Shown one piece after another: positions 12,113-21,045 of a stretch of DNA of 64,000 bases. The stretch covers positions 1 to 64,000 of the forward strand of contig DASXYG010000098.1 of assembly GCA_036502625.1 (NCBI GenBank), given 5' to 3'. A program made the position numbers and the translations under genes. Within the stretch, counting starts at the first letter, position 1, and the number at the start of each line of letters is the position of its first letter. This DNA is from DASXYG01 sp036502625. GTDB lineage: Bacteria > Actinomycetota > Actinomycetes > Streptosporangiales > Streptosporangiaceae. The notes below the pieces were generated by a model. That model did not search any database, was not told where the DNA came from, and was given only the letters and a program-made list of their open reading frames with translations.

Positions 12113-12467
12113 GCGCCTAACGAAAGCCGCTGCGGCCAGTGCCGGTCAAGCACTTCGCCAGATTGCCCCGATTCGTCCCCGCGCGCTGCCGGATCGCCCG
12201 GAACGCGTCCAGCCTTCTCCAAGGTTCCGTACGCCGAATTCTCATGCTCCGGTGATTGCGTAGTAGACGTCGGCCGGACGCGGGGCCCCACGACACGGCG
12301 GCGCGGATGGCATCCATCCGCGCGGACCCCGCCCCGCGTCCCGCCGATCCACCGCTTTCGCCACAGATCCCCCGACGTCACGTCGGTGTGCGGCACGATC
12401 CAGGTATTCTGCGCCCGCGGCGATCCGCCGCCGATTCGGCGGTAGAGCCGGAAGCGATTGAAGGCCC
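12113..12467. other. Divergent intergenic region, no gene seen
   Basis: These 355 bases separate the IclR gene (-) from the response regulator (+) and must hold both promoters. I see a short perfect inverted repeat CCGCCG-ATT-CGGCGG at 12428-12442, 26 bases before the response-regulator start, and a TATTCT that could be a -10. No open frame here has a plausible protein. Confidence 0.6.
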
Positions 12468-13217
12468 ATGAAGGAATCCCAGACGCCGGGCACGCCCCGG
12501 GTGCTCATCGTCGACGATGAGCCGAACATCCGTGACCTGGTCTCGGTCGCGCTGCGGTTCCACGGCTTCACGGTCGAGACGGCCGCGAACGGCAAGGAGG
12601 CGCTGCGCCTGCTCGCCGAGGCGCGCGCCGACGACGCCGAGGAACCCGTCGACCTGGTCGTCCTCGACGTCATGCTGCCCGACATCGACGGGTTCGAGCT
12701 GTGCAGGCGGCTGCGCGCGGAGGACGACGGCGTCCCGGTGATCTTCCTCACCGCACGCGACACCCCGTCCGACACGGTCACCGGCCTGACGCTCGGCGGC
12801 GACGACTACGTCACGAAGCCGTTCTCGGTGGAGGCGCTGATCGCACGGGTCGGCGCCGTGCTGCGCCGCACCCGCGTCGAGGACGACACCGAGACCGACG
12901 AGGACCGCATGCTGCGCGCCGGCGACCTCGAGATGGACGAGGAGAACTGGACGGTCCTGCGCCGCGGCGTGCCGATCGACCTCTCCCCGACGGAGTTCCG
13001 CCTGCTCGCGTACCTCATGCACAACGCCGGGCGGGTGCTCAGCCGCGAGCTGCTGCTCGAACGCGTCTGGGGATGGGACTACGGCGGCCGCTCGCAGGTG
13101 CTCGAGACCTACATCAGCTATCTGCGGCGCAAGCTGGAACCGCTGGGCCCACCGGTGATCCACACCCAGCGCGGCATCGGCTACTCTCTGCGCCCGAGCG
13201 ATCCGGCGCGGGAGTGA
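12468..13217 (+). CDS. OmpR/PhoB-family response regulator
   Basis: A 249-residue regulator. The receiver domain (about 10-130) shows the acidic pair VDDEPN, the phospho-acceptor in VVLDVMLPD, the switch Thr in FLTARD and the Lys in VTKPF. The winged-helix DNA-binding domain (about 150-245) has the RRGVPIDLSPTEFRLLAYL start and the YISYLRRKL recognition region. It overlaps its sensor kinase by 4 bases, so they form a cognate pair. It belongs to the TcrA/PrrA-like actinobacterial OmpR group. The stimulus is unknown. Confidence 0.95.
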   Translation: MKESQTPGTPRVLIVDDEPNIRDLVSVALRFHGFTVETAANGKEALRLLAEARADDAEEPVDLVVLDVMLPDIDGFELCRRLRAEDDGVPVIFLTARDTPSDTVTGLTLGGDDYVTKPFSVEALIARVGAVLRRTRVEDDTETDEDRMLRAGDLEMDEENWTVLRRGVPIDLSPTEFRLLAYLMHNAGRVLSRELLLERVWGWDYGGRSQVLETYISYLRRKLEPLGPPVIHTQRGIGYSLRPSDPARE

Positions 13218-14683
13218 ACCGGCGGCTCTCCCTGCGGGTCCGGCTGCTGGCCGGGCTGCTGCTCGTGACCACGATCGGCCTGTTCGTCACCGGCCTGATC
13301 AGCACGATCGTCCTTCAGACGTACCTTCTCGAACGGCTGGACGCGCAGCTCTCGGTGGCCGTCGACCGGGCGTCGCAGCAGGGGCAGGGCGGGCAGCACC
13401 GCCCGATCGAGCAGGCCATCGCGCCGTCCCGCTACGTCATGGCGCTGATGGACCCGTCGCGCGGCCGCATCCAGCACCTCAACGGCGACGGCCCCGAGGT
13501 GCTCGCCGCCCAGCGCTCCCTGCGCCGTACGCGCGTCGACCAGCTCCGCAGGTACGCCGACTCGGAGAAGCCGTTCGAGCTCGAACCCCGTACGGGCCCG
13601 ACGCTGCGCGCCTGCGCGGGCTACAACCGGGCCGGCCAGATTGTGGTGGTGGCGGCCGGCATGGACGACATCAACGACTCCACCCACCAGTTGATCATCA
13701 CCGAGGCGGCGACCGGCGCGGGCCTGGTGATCCTCATCGCGGCGGGCGGCCGCTGGCTGATCACGCGCGGGCTCGCGCCGCTGGCCGGCATGGCGACGAC
13801 CGCGCAGCGGGTGTCCGGCGGCGGCGACCTCTCGGCGCGGATGCCCGGCGCCGACGACGAGACCGAGACGGGCCGTCTCGCCTCGGCGATCAACACGATG
13901 CTCGTACGGATCGAGCGGTCGTTCGCCGCGCGCCTGGAGTCCGAGCGGCGCGTGCGCGCGTTCGCCGCCGACGCGTCGCACGAGCTGCGCACCCCGCTGA
14001 CCACCATCCGCGGCTACGCCGAGCTGTCCCGCCAGGGCGCCATCGCGCCCGAGGACCTGCCCGCGGCGATGGCCCGCATCGAGTCGGAGGCGGCGCGCAT
14101 GAGCCGCCTGGTCGCCGAGCTGCTTGAGCTCGCGCGGCTCGACCGCAGCGCCACGCTGGAGATGACCGCGACCGACCTCGCCGGTGCCGTACGCGAGGCC
14201 GCCGCCGACGCCCGCATGGTCGAGCCGGACCGCCCCATCACGGTCGAGGCGCCGGATTCGCTGACCGCGGTGGTCGACGAGCCGCGGTTCCGGCAGGTCG
14301 TCGCCAACCTGCTGACGAACGTACGCGAGCACACCCCGGCCGGCACGGCGGTGACGCTGCGGCTCGAACGCCCGGCCGACGCGGTGCTCTTCGAGATCCA
14401 CGATGCGGGGCCGGGGATGGACCCGCAGGTCGCGGCCCGCGCGTTCGACCGCTTCAGCCGCGGCACCGACATCCGCAGGACCACCGGCGGCAAGGACGGC
14501 CCGCCCTCGGCGGGCAGTGGGCTGGGGCTGGCCATCGTGCAGGCCATCGTGGCGTCGCACGACGGCTCCGTCACGCTCGATTCGGCGCCCGGCGCCGGCA
14601 CGACCGTACGCGTGCTCATCCCCGACCACCCGCTACTCCCCGGCGACCCCGGCCCAGACGCCGGCGACGCGCCGTTCGGCTAG
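13214..14683 (+). CDS. Sensor histidine kinase
   Basis: A 489-residue kinase starting at GTG 13214, overlapping the response-regulator stop (GTGA). Two membrane segments (about 10-32 and 160-182) bracket an extracytoplasmic sensor domain of about 125 residues with no recognised ligand motif. A HAMP linker follows, then the H-box FAADASHELRTPLTTIRGY, an N-box (VVANLLTNVREHTP), and the G1 and G2 loops (DAGPGMD, GSGLGLAIV). The last 20 or so codons belong to a 65-bp sequence that was duplicated downstream. Confidence 0.95.
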   Translation: MNRRLSLRVRLLAGLLLVTTIGLFVTGLISTIVLQTYLLERLDAQLSVAVDRASQQGQGGQHRPIEQAIAPSRYVMALMDPSRGRIQHLNGDGPEVLAAQRSLRRTRVDQLRRYADSEKPFELEPRTGPTLRACAGYNRAGQIVVVAAGMDDINDSTHQLIITEAATGAGLVILIAAGGRWLITRGLAPLAGMATTAQRVSGGGDLSARMPGADDETETGRLASAINTMLVRIERSFAARLESERRVRAFAADASHELRTPLTTIRGYAELSRQGAIAPEDLPAAMARIESEAARMSRLVAELLELARLDRSATLEMTATDLAGAVREAAADARMVEPDRPITVEAPDSLTAVVDEPRFRQVVANLLTNVREHTPAGTAVTLRLERPADAVLFEIHDAGPGMDPQVAARAFDRFSRGTDIRRTTGGKDGPPSAGSGLGLAIVQAIVASHDGSVTLDSAPGAGTTVRVLIPDHPLLPGDPGPDAGDAPFG

Positions 14684-14814
14684 CGGCGGCGGACGCGCAA
14701 CTCCCCGGCGACCCCAACCCGCAACTCGCCCACGCCACGCTCGGCTAGCCGCAGCGGACGCGCAACTCCCCGGCGACCCCGACCCGCAAGTCGGCCACGC
14801 CACGCTCGGCTAAC
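14627..14814. repeat. 65-bp tandem repeat covering the kinase 3' end
   Basis: Three copies repeat with exact 65-base period: 14627-14691 (degenerate, includes the kinase stop), 14692-14756 and the start of a third. The landmark CGGCTAG/CGGCTAA falls at 14677, 14742 and 14807. The two full copies after the kinase differ at only a few positions. The third runs into the stop of the convergent merR gene. It looks like slippage or unequal exchange duplicating a gene end with its stop codon. Confidence 0.85.
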
Positions 14815-15166
14815 GGCGGCGGGCGCGCAGCTCGGCGCGGGCGGCGTCGCGTTCGGCCAGCGCCTGGTCGCGCTCGGCGCGGGCGCGGTCGCGGTCGCGT
14901 TCCAGCCGCGCCACCCGGCTCTCCAGCTCCAGCAGGCGGCGCACCGCGGCCAGCGTCAGCCCCTCGTCGACGAGGTCGACGACCTGCTGCACCAGCGTGA
15001 TCTCGATGCGGGAGTAGCGCCGCTGGCCGCCCGGCGAGCGCGCGGGCGACACCACTTCGTACTCGTCGAGCCGGCGCAGGAACGCCTGCTGGACGCGCAG
15101 CATCGCGGCCACCTGCCCGACGGTGTACAGGGGCGCGCGGTCGTCGTCGATCGGGAGACGTGCCAT
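14810..15166 (-). CDS. MerR-family regulator (HspR-like)
   Basis: A 118-residue MerR protein. The winged-helix region (about 10-80) has LYTVGQVAAMLRVQQAFLRRL and the wing RSPGGQRRYSRIEI, close to HspR-type members that act as heat-shock repressors. The C-terminus is a coiled coil of Arg/Ala/Glu (about 85-118) with no metal-binding cysteines, so it is not a metal sensor. It lies directly downstream of hsp20 on the same strand, which suggests it controls that gene, although a terminator lies between them. Confidence 0.88.
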   Translation of the reverse strand: MARLPIDDDRAPLYTVGQVAAMLRVQQAFLRRLDEYEVVSPARSPGGQRRYSRIEITLVQQVVDLVDEGLTLAAVRRLLELESRVARLERDRDRARAERDQALAERDAARAELRARRR

Positions 15167-15219
15167 GGCGGATCAAGTCAATCATGAGAGGGCCGGGCCG
15201 CCGCGCGGCCGACGCGGAC

Positions 15220-15247
15220 GAGGGGCGCCCCGTTCGGGACGCCCCTC
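15220..15247 (-). terminator. Terminator between hsp20 and merR
   Basis: A 12-bp stem (15220-15231 with 15236-15247, one wobble) with a GTTC tetraloop starts 46 bases after the hsp20 stop. A perfect palindrome AGGCGATCGCCT abuts it at 15248-15259. It would limit read-through from hsp20 into merR. Confidence 0.75.
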
Positions 15248-15293
15248 AGGCGATCGCCTCAGTGCGGCTTGTGGACGGGCCGGGCCGCCTGGA

Positions 15294-15713
15294 TCAGGCG
15301 GTCAGCTCGGCCGTGGCGCCGCGCTGGATCTCGATCTTGCGCGGCTTCGCGGTCTCGGCCAGCGGGATGCGCACGGCGAGAACGCCGTCGGTGTAGCGGG
15401 CCTCGACATGGTCGCCGTCGAGGTCCTCGGAGAGGTGCACCCGGCGGGTGAACGAGCCGGTCGGCCGCTCACGGACGATCAGGTTGGTGTCCTTGTCGTA
15501 CGGGTCCGCGCGCTTGGCGCTCACGGTCAGCACCCGCCCGTCGACGGTGACCTCGACGGACTCCGGGTCGACACCCGGGACGTCGAAGGTCAGCAGCACG
15601 TCGTTCTCGCGGCGGACGCCGTCCATCGGCATCACCGCGGCCGTGCCGGTCCCGGCGAGCATCCGGCTCGTGACGCGGTCGAAGTCCCGCAGGAACGGAT
15701 CGGTCAGCAGCAT
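15294..15713 (-). CDS. Hsp20 small heat-shock protein
   Basis: A 139-residue alpha-crystallin chaperone that holds unfolding proteins. The alpha-crystallin domain spans about residues 35-128 with the A-x-x-x-n-GVL signature (YTDGVLAVRIP) and a C-terminal proline-lysine extension (AKPRKIEIQ). I place the start at ATG 15713 because GGAGG lies eight bases upstream. An ATG five codons further up (15728) overlaps that ribosome site. A promoter with a 17-base spacer lies upstream. The HspR-like MerR gene behind it is the likely regulator. Confidence 0.93.
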   Translation of the reverse strand: MLLTDPFLRDFDRVTSRMLAGTGTAAVMPMDGVRRENDVLLTFDVPGVDPESVEVTVDGRVLTVSAKRADPYDKDTNLIVRERPTGSFTRRVHLSEDLDGDHVEARYTDGVLAVRIPLAETAKPRKIEIQRGATAELTA

Positions 15714-15782
15714 TCCAGCCACCTCCATGTCATCACCCGTGCCGTACGGCCGGGTTCTCCCTGACACCTTCACTGCACATAA

Positions 15783-15811
15783 CTTATAACTCGACTTGTA
15801 GATTCCCGCAA
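15783..15811 (-). promoter_or_regulatory. hsp20 promoter with direct repeat
   Basis: On the minus strand TTGCGG (15806-15811) and TATAAG (15783-15788) are separated by exactly 17 bases, about 70 bases before the hsp20 start. Within it, ACTTATAACTCG and ACTTGTAGATTC on the plus strand begin with similar heptamers 12 bases apart, a possible regulator site. The classic HspR element CTTGAGT-N7-ACTCAAG is absent. Confidence 0.55.
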
Positions 15812-15884
15812 CCTCGGATCGGAGCAAAGTTTCTCGCCCCGGCCCCTCAGGGAGCCGCGGCGCGGCGGTGTGCGTCAATAGGGC

Positions 15885-16385
15885 GTGCTCGCGAGACGAC
15901 GACTCCTGACCGCGGCCGCCATCGGAACGGCGGCGCTCTACGCCGTGGTGTGGCTGGCCGAGAACCATCCGGCGGCGGTGGCCGCGCGCTGGGCCGGGCT
16001 CGCCGCGGCCGTCGCCGCGCTGGTCGCCACCCACTGGTGGCCACGGCGCGACCGCGCGGCGGCACGTCCACGGCGGCACATCCTGCTGCGCATCCTGGCG
16101 TTCCTGGGCGGCTGGGTGGGCGGCGTGCTCGCCATGGCGGCACTGCTCGCCGCGGTGTTCGTGTCCTCGCCGACCTGGCTCGGCATCCCCGCGCTCGTCG
16201 CCGTCTTCGCGGTGGCGTACGCCTGGCTCGCCGAGGTGGTGACGTTCTGGGGGCTGGCCGCGCTCATCGCGCCGCACGCGGTGGCCGCGTACGAGACCGC
16301 GCGGGACATCCAGGAGCTGCCGCGCGACGTACGCGACGTCCGCGAGGCGTGGCGGCGGCGCGGACCCGGCTGGGAAAAAGAGTGA
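15885..16385 (+). CDS. Hypothetical four-pass membrane protein
   Basis: A 166-residue protein beginning with GTG 15885. Four hydrophobic stretches are visible (about 8-25, 33-50, 66-95, 98-135), followed by a charged tail rich in Arg, Asp and Glu (about 140-166). No family motif is recognised. It is divergent from hsp20 and convergent with the thiolase gene, sharing a terminator with it. Confidence 0.75.
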   Translation: MLARRRLLTAAAIGTAALYAVVWLAENHPAAVAARWAGLAAAVAALVATHWWPRRDRAAARPRRHILLRILAFLGGWVGGVLAMAALLAAVFVSSPTWLGIPALVAVFAVAYAWLAEVVTFWGLAALIAPHAVAAYETARDIQELPRDVRDVREAWRRRGPGWEKE

Positions 16386-16410
16386 GGCCGCCGGGGCGCC
16401 CGGCGGCCTC
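16384..16410. terminator. Bidirectional terminator
   Basis: A perfect 12-bp stem (16384-16395 with 16399-16410) with a GCG loop overlaps the TGA of the upstream gene and lies 20 bases past the thiolase stop on the other strand. Confidence 0.8.
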
Positions 16411-16430
16411 ACGTACGGGTGGCGCGTGCG

Positions 16431-17576
16431 TCAGCCGACGCGCTCGATGATGGTGGCGTTGGCCTGGCCGCCGCCCTCGCACATCGTCTGCAGGCCGTAG
16501 CGGCCGCCGGTGCGCTCGAGCTCGTGCAGCATCTTGGTCATCAGGATCGCGCCGGTGGCCCCGAGCGGGTGGCCCAGCGCGATCGCGCCGCCGTTGACGT
16601 TCGTCTTCTCAAGCGACGCGCCGGTCTCCTTCGACCAGGCCAGCAGCACGGGCGCGAACGCCTCGTTGACCTCGAACGTGTCGATGTCGTCGATGCTCAG
16701 GCCGCTGCGCTCCAGCGCCCGCTTCGTGGCCGGGATCGGGCCGGTGAGCATGTACACCGGGTCCTCGCCGACGACGGTCAGCGTGTGGATGCGGGCGCGC
16801 GGGGTCAGGTTGTGCCGCTTGACGGCCTCCTCGGAGGCGATCATGAGCGCGGACGCGCCGACGGAGATCTGGCTGGCCACACCGGCGGTGATCGCCCAGC
16901 CCTCGCGCAGCGCCTTCAGCCCGGCCAGCTTCTCCAGCGAGGTGTCGCGCCGCGCGCCCTCGTCCTGGGAGACGCCGGCCAGCGGCGCGATCTCCCGCTC
17001 GAACCGGCCCTCGTCGATCGCGCGGATCGCGCGGTGGTGGCTCTCCAGCGAGAACTCCTCGAGCTGCTCGCGAGTCTGCCCCCACTTCTCGACGATGAGC
17101 TGCGCGCCGCGGAACTGCGAGATCTCCTGGTCGCCGTAGCGCTTGCCCCAGCCCTCGCCGTAGATCGGGATGCCGGCGTCGATGGCGAACTTGACGTTGG
17201 AGCCCATCGGCACCATGCCCATGTTCTCCACGCCCGCCGCCACGACGATGTCCTGCGTGCCGGACAGGACGGCCTGCGCCGCGAAGTGCACGGCCTGCTG
17301 CGAGGAGCCGCACTGCCGGTCGATGGTCACGCCGGGCACGCTCTCGGGGAGCCCGGCCGAGAGCCAGGACGTACGCGCGAGGTCGAGCCCCTGCGGGCCG
17401 ACCTGGCTCACGCAGCCCATGATGACGTCCTCGACCGCGGCGGGATCCACCCCGGTACGCTCCACGATCTCGCCGAGCACATGCGCGCCGAGGTCGGCGG
17501 AGTGGACGCCGGCGAGCGCCCCCTTCTTCGTGCCGACCGGCGTACGGACCGCACCGACGATGTAAGCCTCAGCCAC
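16431..17576 (-). CDS. Acetyl-CoA C-acetyltransferase (thiolase)
   Basis: A 381-residue thiolase catalysing Claisen condensation or thiolysis of acyl-CoA. The nucleophile is Cys89 (DRQCGSSQ), with His336 in GGAIALGHPLG and Cys366 in MCEGGGQA as acid/base residues. The start is GTG 17576, five bases after GGAGG. A longer frame to 17666 lacks support. It stands alone, but an acyl-CoA dehydrogenase lies 2.3 kb away. Degradative or biosynthetic direction cannot be told. Confidence 0.95.
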   Translation of the reverse strand: MAEAYIVGAVRTPVGTKKGALAGVHSADLGAHVLGEIVERTGVDPAAVEDVIMGCVSQVGPQGLDLARTSWLSAGLPESVPGVTIDRQCGSSQQAVHFAAQAVLSGTQDIVVAAGVENMGMVPMGSNVKFAIDAGIPIYGEGWGKRYGDQEISQFRGAQLIVEKWGQTREQLEEFSLESHHRAIRAIDEGRFEREIAPLAGVSQDEGARRDTSLEKLAGLKALREGWAITAGVASQISVGASALMIASEEAVKRHNLTPRARIHTLTVVGEDPVYMLTGPIPATKRALERSGLSIDDIDTFEVNEAFAPVLLAWSKETGASLEKTNVNGGAIALGHPLGATGAILMTKMLHELERTGGRYGLQTMCEGGGQANATIIERVG

Positions 17577-17704
17577 AACGTCCTCCAGATCTGTCGTGGT
17601 GCTCCGGCTTCTCGGCACCGTCTTCCGGCGTCCGACAAAACCGAGCCGCGTTCGGTTAGCGCCCACGGTACCCCGCCATAGGCGGACAGATCCACGCCGG
17701 GAGG

Positions 17705-19711
17705 TCAGTGGGTCAGCAGTTCCCGGTCATCGTCGTCGCCCACCGAGGCGCGCGCCAGCCGGTTCAGCATCGCGGCGAGCTCCGCGTGCTGCTCGGGCGA
17801 GTAGTCGGCGAGCACGTCGGCGAGCATCGCGCGGCGCGCCGCGAACAGCTTGTCCGCCGCCTCCTGGCCCGGATCGGTGAGCACGATCGTGTCGCCGTCG
17901 CGCCGTACGTAGCCCTGCTCGACGAGCCGGTCCACGTACGGGCGGCCGTACTCGACCGTCACCCCCGCGGCGTCCGCGAGGTCCGTGCCGACGACCGGGC
18001 CGTTGCGGGCCAGCCAGGTCAGCACCCAGCCGCCGCCGGGCGTGACGTCCAGGTTCGCCCGCTCGGCCAGCCCCCGGTACAGGTCGCCGCGCGGCTGCCC
18101 CCCGGTCAGCCGGGCCAGCGCCGCCTCCACCTCCTGCACCGACGTACGCGAGGACGGCGCGGCGCCGTAGCCCTCGCCCGGGTCCTGCCTGGCCACCGAG
18201 TCGCGCAGCGGCGACTCCTTGATGAACCACGCCAGGATGAACGCGACGAGCGCGATGGGCGCGGCGACGAGGAACACCGTGCTGATCGACTCGGAGTACG
18301 CGTGGATGATGCCCTGGTGCACGGCGGCCGGGAGGTGCTTGATCGCGTCCGGGTTCCCCTGCGCCTCGGCGGGGTTGAAGCCGGGGGGCAGCCGTACGCC
18401 GCTCAGCGCGTCGCGCAGGTTGCCGGTGAGCTGGTTGGCGAAGATCGCGCCGAACACCGCGGTGCCGAACGACCCGCCGATCTGCCGGAAGAACGTGGAG
18501 CCCGCGGTGGCCGCGCCGAGGTCCTCGTACGGCACGGCGTTCTGCACGGCGAGGATCAGCACCTGCAGCACCCCGCCGAGGCCGAGGCCGAGCAGCAGGA
18601 AGTACACGTTCAGCAGGGTCGTGGACGTGTTCTCGGTGAGCGTCGACAGCAGGAACAGCGCGATCGCCGTCAGCGCCGTGCCCACGACCGGGAACACCTT
18701 GTAGCGGCCCCACCTGCTGATGAGCTGGCCGCTGCCGATCGACATGACCAGCAGGCCGAGCACCATCGGGAGCATGTGCACGCCGGACATCGTCGGGCTG
18801 ACCCCGTGCACGATCTGGAGGAACAGCGGCAGGAACGTCAGCGCGCCGAACATCGCGAACCCGACGATGAAGCCGACCACCGAGGTCACCGCGAAGATGG
18901 ACGAACGGAACAGCTTCAGCGACAGGACGGGCTCGGCCGCGCGCCGCTCGACCGGGATCCAGATGGCGATCAGCACGACCGCGGCCACGCCGAGTCCGAT
19001 GATCGTCGGCGAGCCCCAGGCGTACTGGGTGCCGCCCCACGTGGTCAGCAGCACCAGGCAGACGGCCGCGCCCGCGAGGAGCGCCGTGCCGAGGAAGTCG
19101 ATGCGGTGCTGCTGGCGCTCGGACGTCGGGCTGAGCACCGCGATGATCACGACGAGCGCGATCACGCCGATCGGCAGGTTGATGTAGAACACCCACCGCC
19201 AGCTCAGGTTGTCCACGAAGACGCCGCCGAGCAGCGGGCCGAGCACGCTGGTGACGCCGAACACGGCGCCGAAGAACCCCTGGTACTTCCCGCGCCTGCG
19301 GGGCGGTACGACGTCGCCGACGATCGCCACGGCCAGCGTCATCAGGCCGCCGCCGCCGAGCCCCTGCACGGCGCGGAAGAGGATCAGCTCGGTCATGTTC
19401 CGCGAGATGCCGCACAGCGCGGACCCGATCAGGAAGATGACGATGGCCGCGACGAACAGCCATTTGCGGCCGTACTGGTCGCCGAGCTTGCCCCACAGCG
19501 GCGTGACCGCGGTCGCCGCCAGGATGTACGCGGTCACCACCCAGGACAGGTGGTTCAGGCCGCCCAGGTCGCTGACGATGGTGGGCAGCGCCGTCGAGAC
19601 GATCGTCTGGTCCAGCGCGGCGAGCAGCATGCCGAGCATGAGCGCGCCGAACACCACCATGACGCCGCGTTGCCCGTGCTCGCGTGCGTGGCGGCCCGCG
19701 TGGTCGGCCAT
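17705..19711 (-). CDS. DHA2-type MFS drug transporter fused to a winged helix
   Basis: A 668-residue protein. Residues about 15-510 form a 14-segment proton-driven exporter of the EmrB/QacA class, with motif C-like LDQTIVSTALPTIV in helix 1 and GKLGDQYGRK in loop 2-3. A soluble tail of about 150 residues follows. It includes a MarR-like winged helix (WVLTWLARNGPVVGTDLADA, then YVRRDGDTIVLTDPG) and a helical end. The ATG at 19711 has GGGAGG upstream. The substrate is unknown. A cytosolic DNA-binding-like domain on a transporter is unusual but recurs in actinobacteria. Confidence 0.93.
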   Translation of the reverse strand: MADHAGRHAREHGQRGVMVVFGALMLGMLLAALDQTIVSTALPTIVSDLGGLNHLSWVVTAYILAATAVTPLWGKLGDQYGRKWLFVAAIVIFLIGSALCGISRNMTELILFRAVQGLGGGGLMTLAVAIVGDVVPPRRRGKYQGFFGAVFGVTSVLGPLLGGVFVDNLSWRWVFYINLPIGVIALVVIIAVLSPTSERQQHRIDFLGTALLAGAAVCLVLLTTWGGTQYAWGSPTIIGLGVAAVVLIAIWIPVERRAAEPVLSLKLFRSSIFAVTSVVGFIVGFAMFGALTFLPLFLQIVHGVSPTMSGVHMLPMVLGLLVMSIGSGQLISRWGRYKVFPVVGTALTAIALFLLSTLTENTSTTLLNVYFLLLGLGLGGVLQVLILAVQNAVPYEDLGAATAGSTFFRQIGGSFGTAVFGAIFANQLTGNLRDALSGVRLPPGFNPAEAQGNPDAIKHLPAAVHQGIIHAYSESISTVFLVAAPIALVAFILAWFIKESPLRDSVARQDPGEGYGAAPSSRTSVQEVEAALARLTGGQPRGDLYRGLAERANLDVTPGGGWVLTWLARNGPVVGTDLADAAGVTVEYGRPYVDRLVEQGYVRRDGDTIVLTDPGQEAADKLFAARRAMLADVLADYSPEQHAELAAMLNRLARASVGDDDDRELLTH

Positions 19712-19902
19712 GCTGATCCTCCCGGACGAGCGGTTGCTTGAGGAGGCACCTACCCCGAGACGATCATCGGCTACCCGCGGTGTCCGTACGGTGACGCCGC
19801 GCCGTGAGCGGGCGGTCCCGTACGGGAAACCGAACGCGATTCGGGGGATGCGGTAGCTTGGCCGGGACGACGACGCGACCCCGGACGCGGTGGAGGCACG
19901 CA

Positions 19903-21045
19903 ATGGAACGCACGCTGTTCGACGAGGAGCACCGGCTCTTCCGCGAGACCGTACGCGCGTTCCTCGCGCGCGAGGTCGAGCCGCACCATGCCCAGTGGGA
20001 GTCCGACGGCATCGTGCCGCGCGAGGTGTGGAAGAAGGCCGGCGAGACGGGGCTGCTCGGCTTCGCGGTGCCCGAGGAGTACGGCGGCCCCGGCATCGAC
20101 GACTTCCGCTACAACGTCGTCCTCGACGAGGAGGTCACCGCGGCGGGCGCGTCCGGGCTCGGCTTCGGGCTGCAGAACGACGTCATGACGCCGTACATGG
20201 TGGGCCTCACCAACGACGAGCAGAAGCGCCGCTGGCTGCCGGGGTTCGTCAGCGGCGAGCTGATCACCGCCGTCGCCATGACCGAGCCGGGCGCGGGCAG
20301 CGACCTCCAGGGCATCCGTACGACCGCCGTGCGCGACGGCGACCACTATGTCGTCAACGGGCAGAAGACGTTCATCACCAACGGCATCAACGCCGACCTG
20401 GTCGTCGCCGTCACGAAGACCGACCCGGAGGCCGGCGCGCACGGCGTGAGCCTGTTCGCCATCGAGCGCGACATGCCCGGCTTCACCCGCGGCCGCAACC
20501 TCGACAAGCTCGGCCTCAAGGCGCAGGACACCGCCGAGCTGTTCTTCGACAACGTACGGGTGCCGGCCGCGAACCTGATCGGCGAGGAGGGGCAGGGGTT
20601 CATCCACCTCATGCACAACCTCCCGCAGGAGCGCCTGTCCATCGCGGTAGCCGCGGTCGCCGGCGCCGAGACCGTCCTGGCGGCGACCATCGCGTACTGC
20701 AACGACCGCCAAGCCTTCGGCCGCCCGCTCACCAAGCTCCAGAACACCCGCTTCCTCCTGGCCGAACTGTCCACCGAGGTCGACATCGCCCGCGTCTACG
20801 TCGACCGCTCCATCGAGCTCCTGAACGCCGGATCCCTCTCCGAGGTAGACGCCGCCAAGGCCAAGTGGTGGACCACAGAGCTGGCCAACAAGGTCATGGA
20901 CCGCTGCCTCCAGCTCCACGGCGGCTACGGCTACATGATGGAGTACCCGGTAGCCAAGGCCTTCCTGGACGCCCGCATCCAGTCCATCTACGGCGGCACC
21001 ACAGAAATCATGAAAGAAATCATCGGCCGCGACCTATCCAAGTAA
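19903..21045 (+). CDS. Acyl-CoA dehydrogenase
   Basis: A 380-residue FAD enzyme introducing the alpha-beta double bond into acyl-CoA. The N-terminal helical domain (about 8-120), the middle beta-domain with MTEPGAGSDLQG and FITNG, and the C-terminal helical domain are all present. The end YGGTTEIMKEIIGRDL matches the family. It starts at ATG 19903 after GGAGG. Long-chain or branched-chain specificity is not clear. It is divergent from the DHA2 transporter and followed by a repeat array. Confidence 0.95.
   Translation: MERTLFDEEHRLFRETVRAFLAREVEPHHAQWESDGIVPREVWKKAGETGLLGFAVPEEYGGPGIDDFRYNVVLDEEVTAAGASGLGFGLQNDVMTPYMVGLTNDEQKRRWLPGFVSGELITAVAMTEPGAGSDLQGIRTTAVRDGDHYVVNGQKTFITNGINADLVVAVTKTDPEAGAHGVSLFAIERDMPGFTRGRNLDKLGLKAQDTAELFFDNVRVPAANLIGEEGQGFIHLMHNLPQERLSIAVAAVAGAETVLAATIAYCNDRQAFGRPLTKLQNTRFLLAELSTEVDIARVYVDRSIELLNAGSLSEVDAAKAKWWTTELANKVMDRCLQLHGGYGYMMEYPVAKAFLDARIQSIYGGTTEIMKEIIGRDLSK

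Noticed and set aside
14745..15185. Alternative minus-strand frame over merR
   Set aside because: The MerR frame has a clear winged helix; the alternative is Arg/Ala/Pro-rich without a fold.
15714..15840. HspR (HAIR) operator before hsp20
   Set aside because: No CTTGAGT-N7-ACTCAAG or close variant. Only a degenerate direct repeat is seen.
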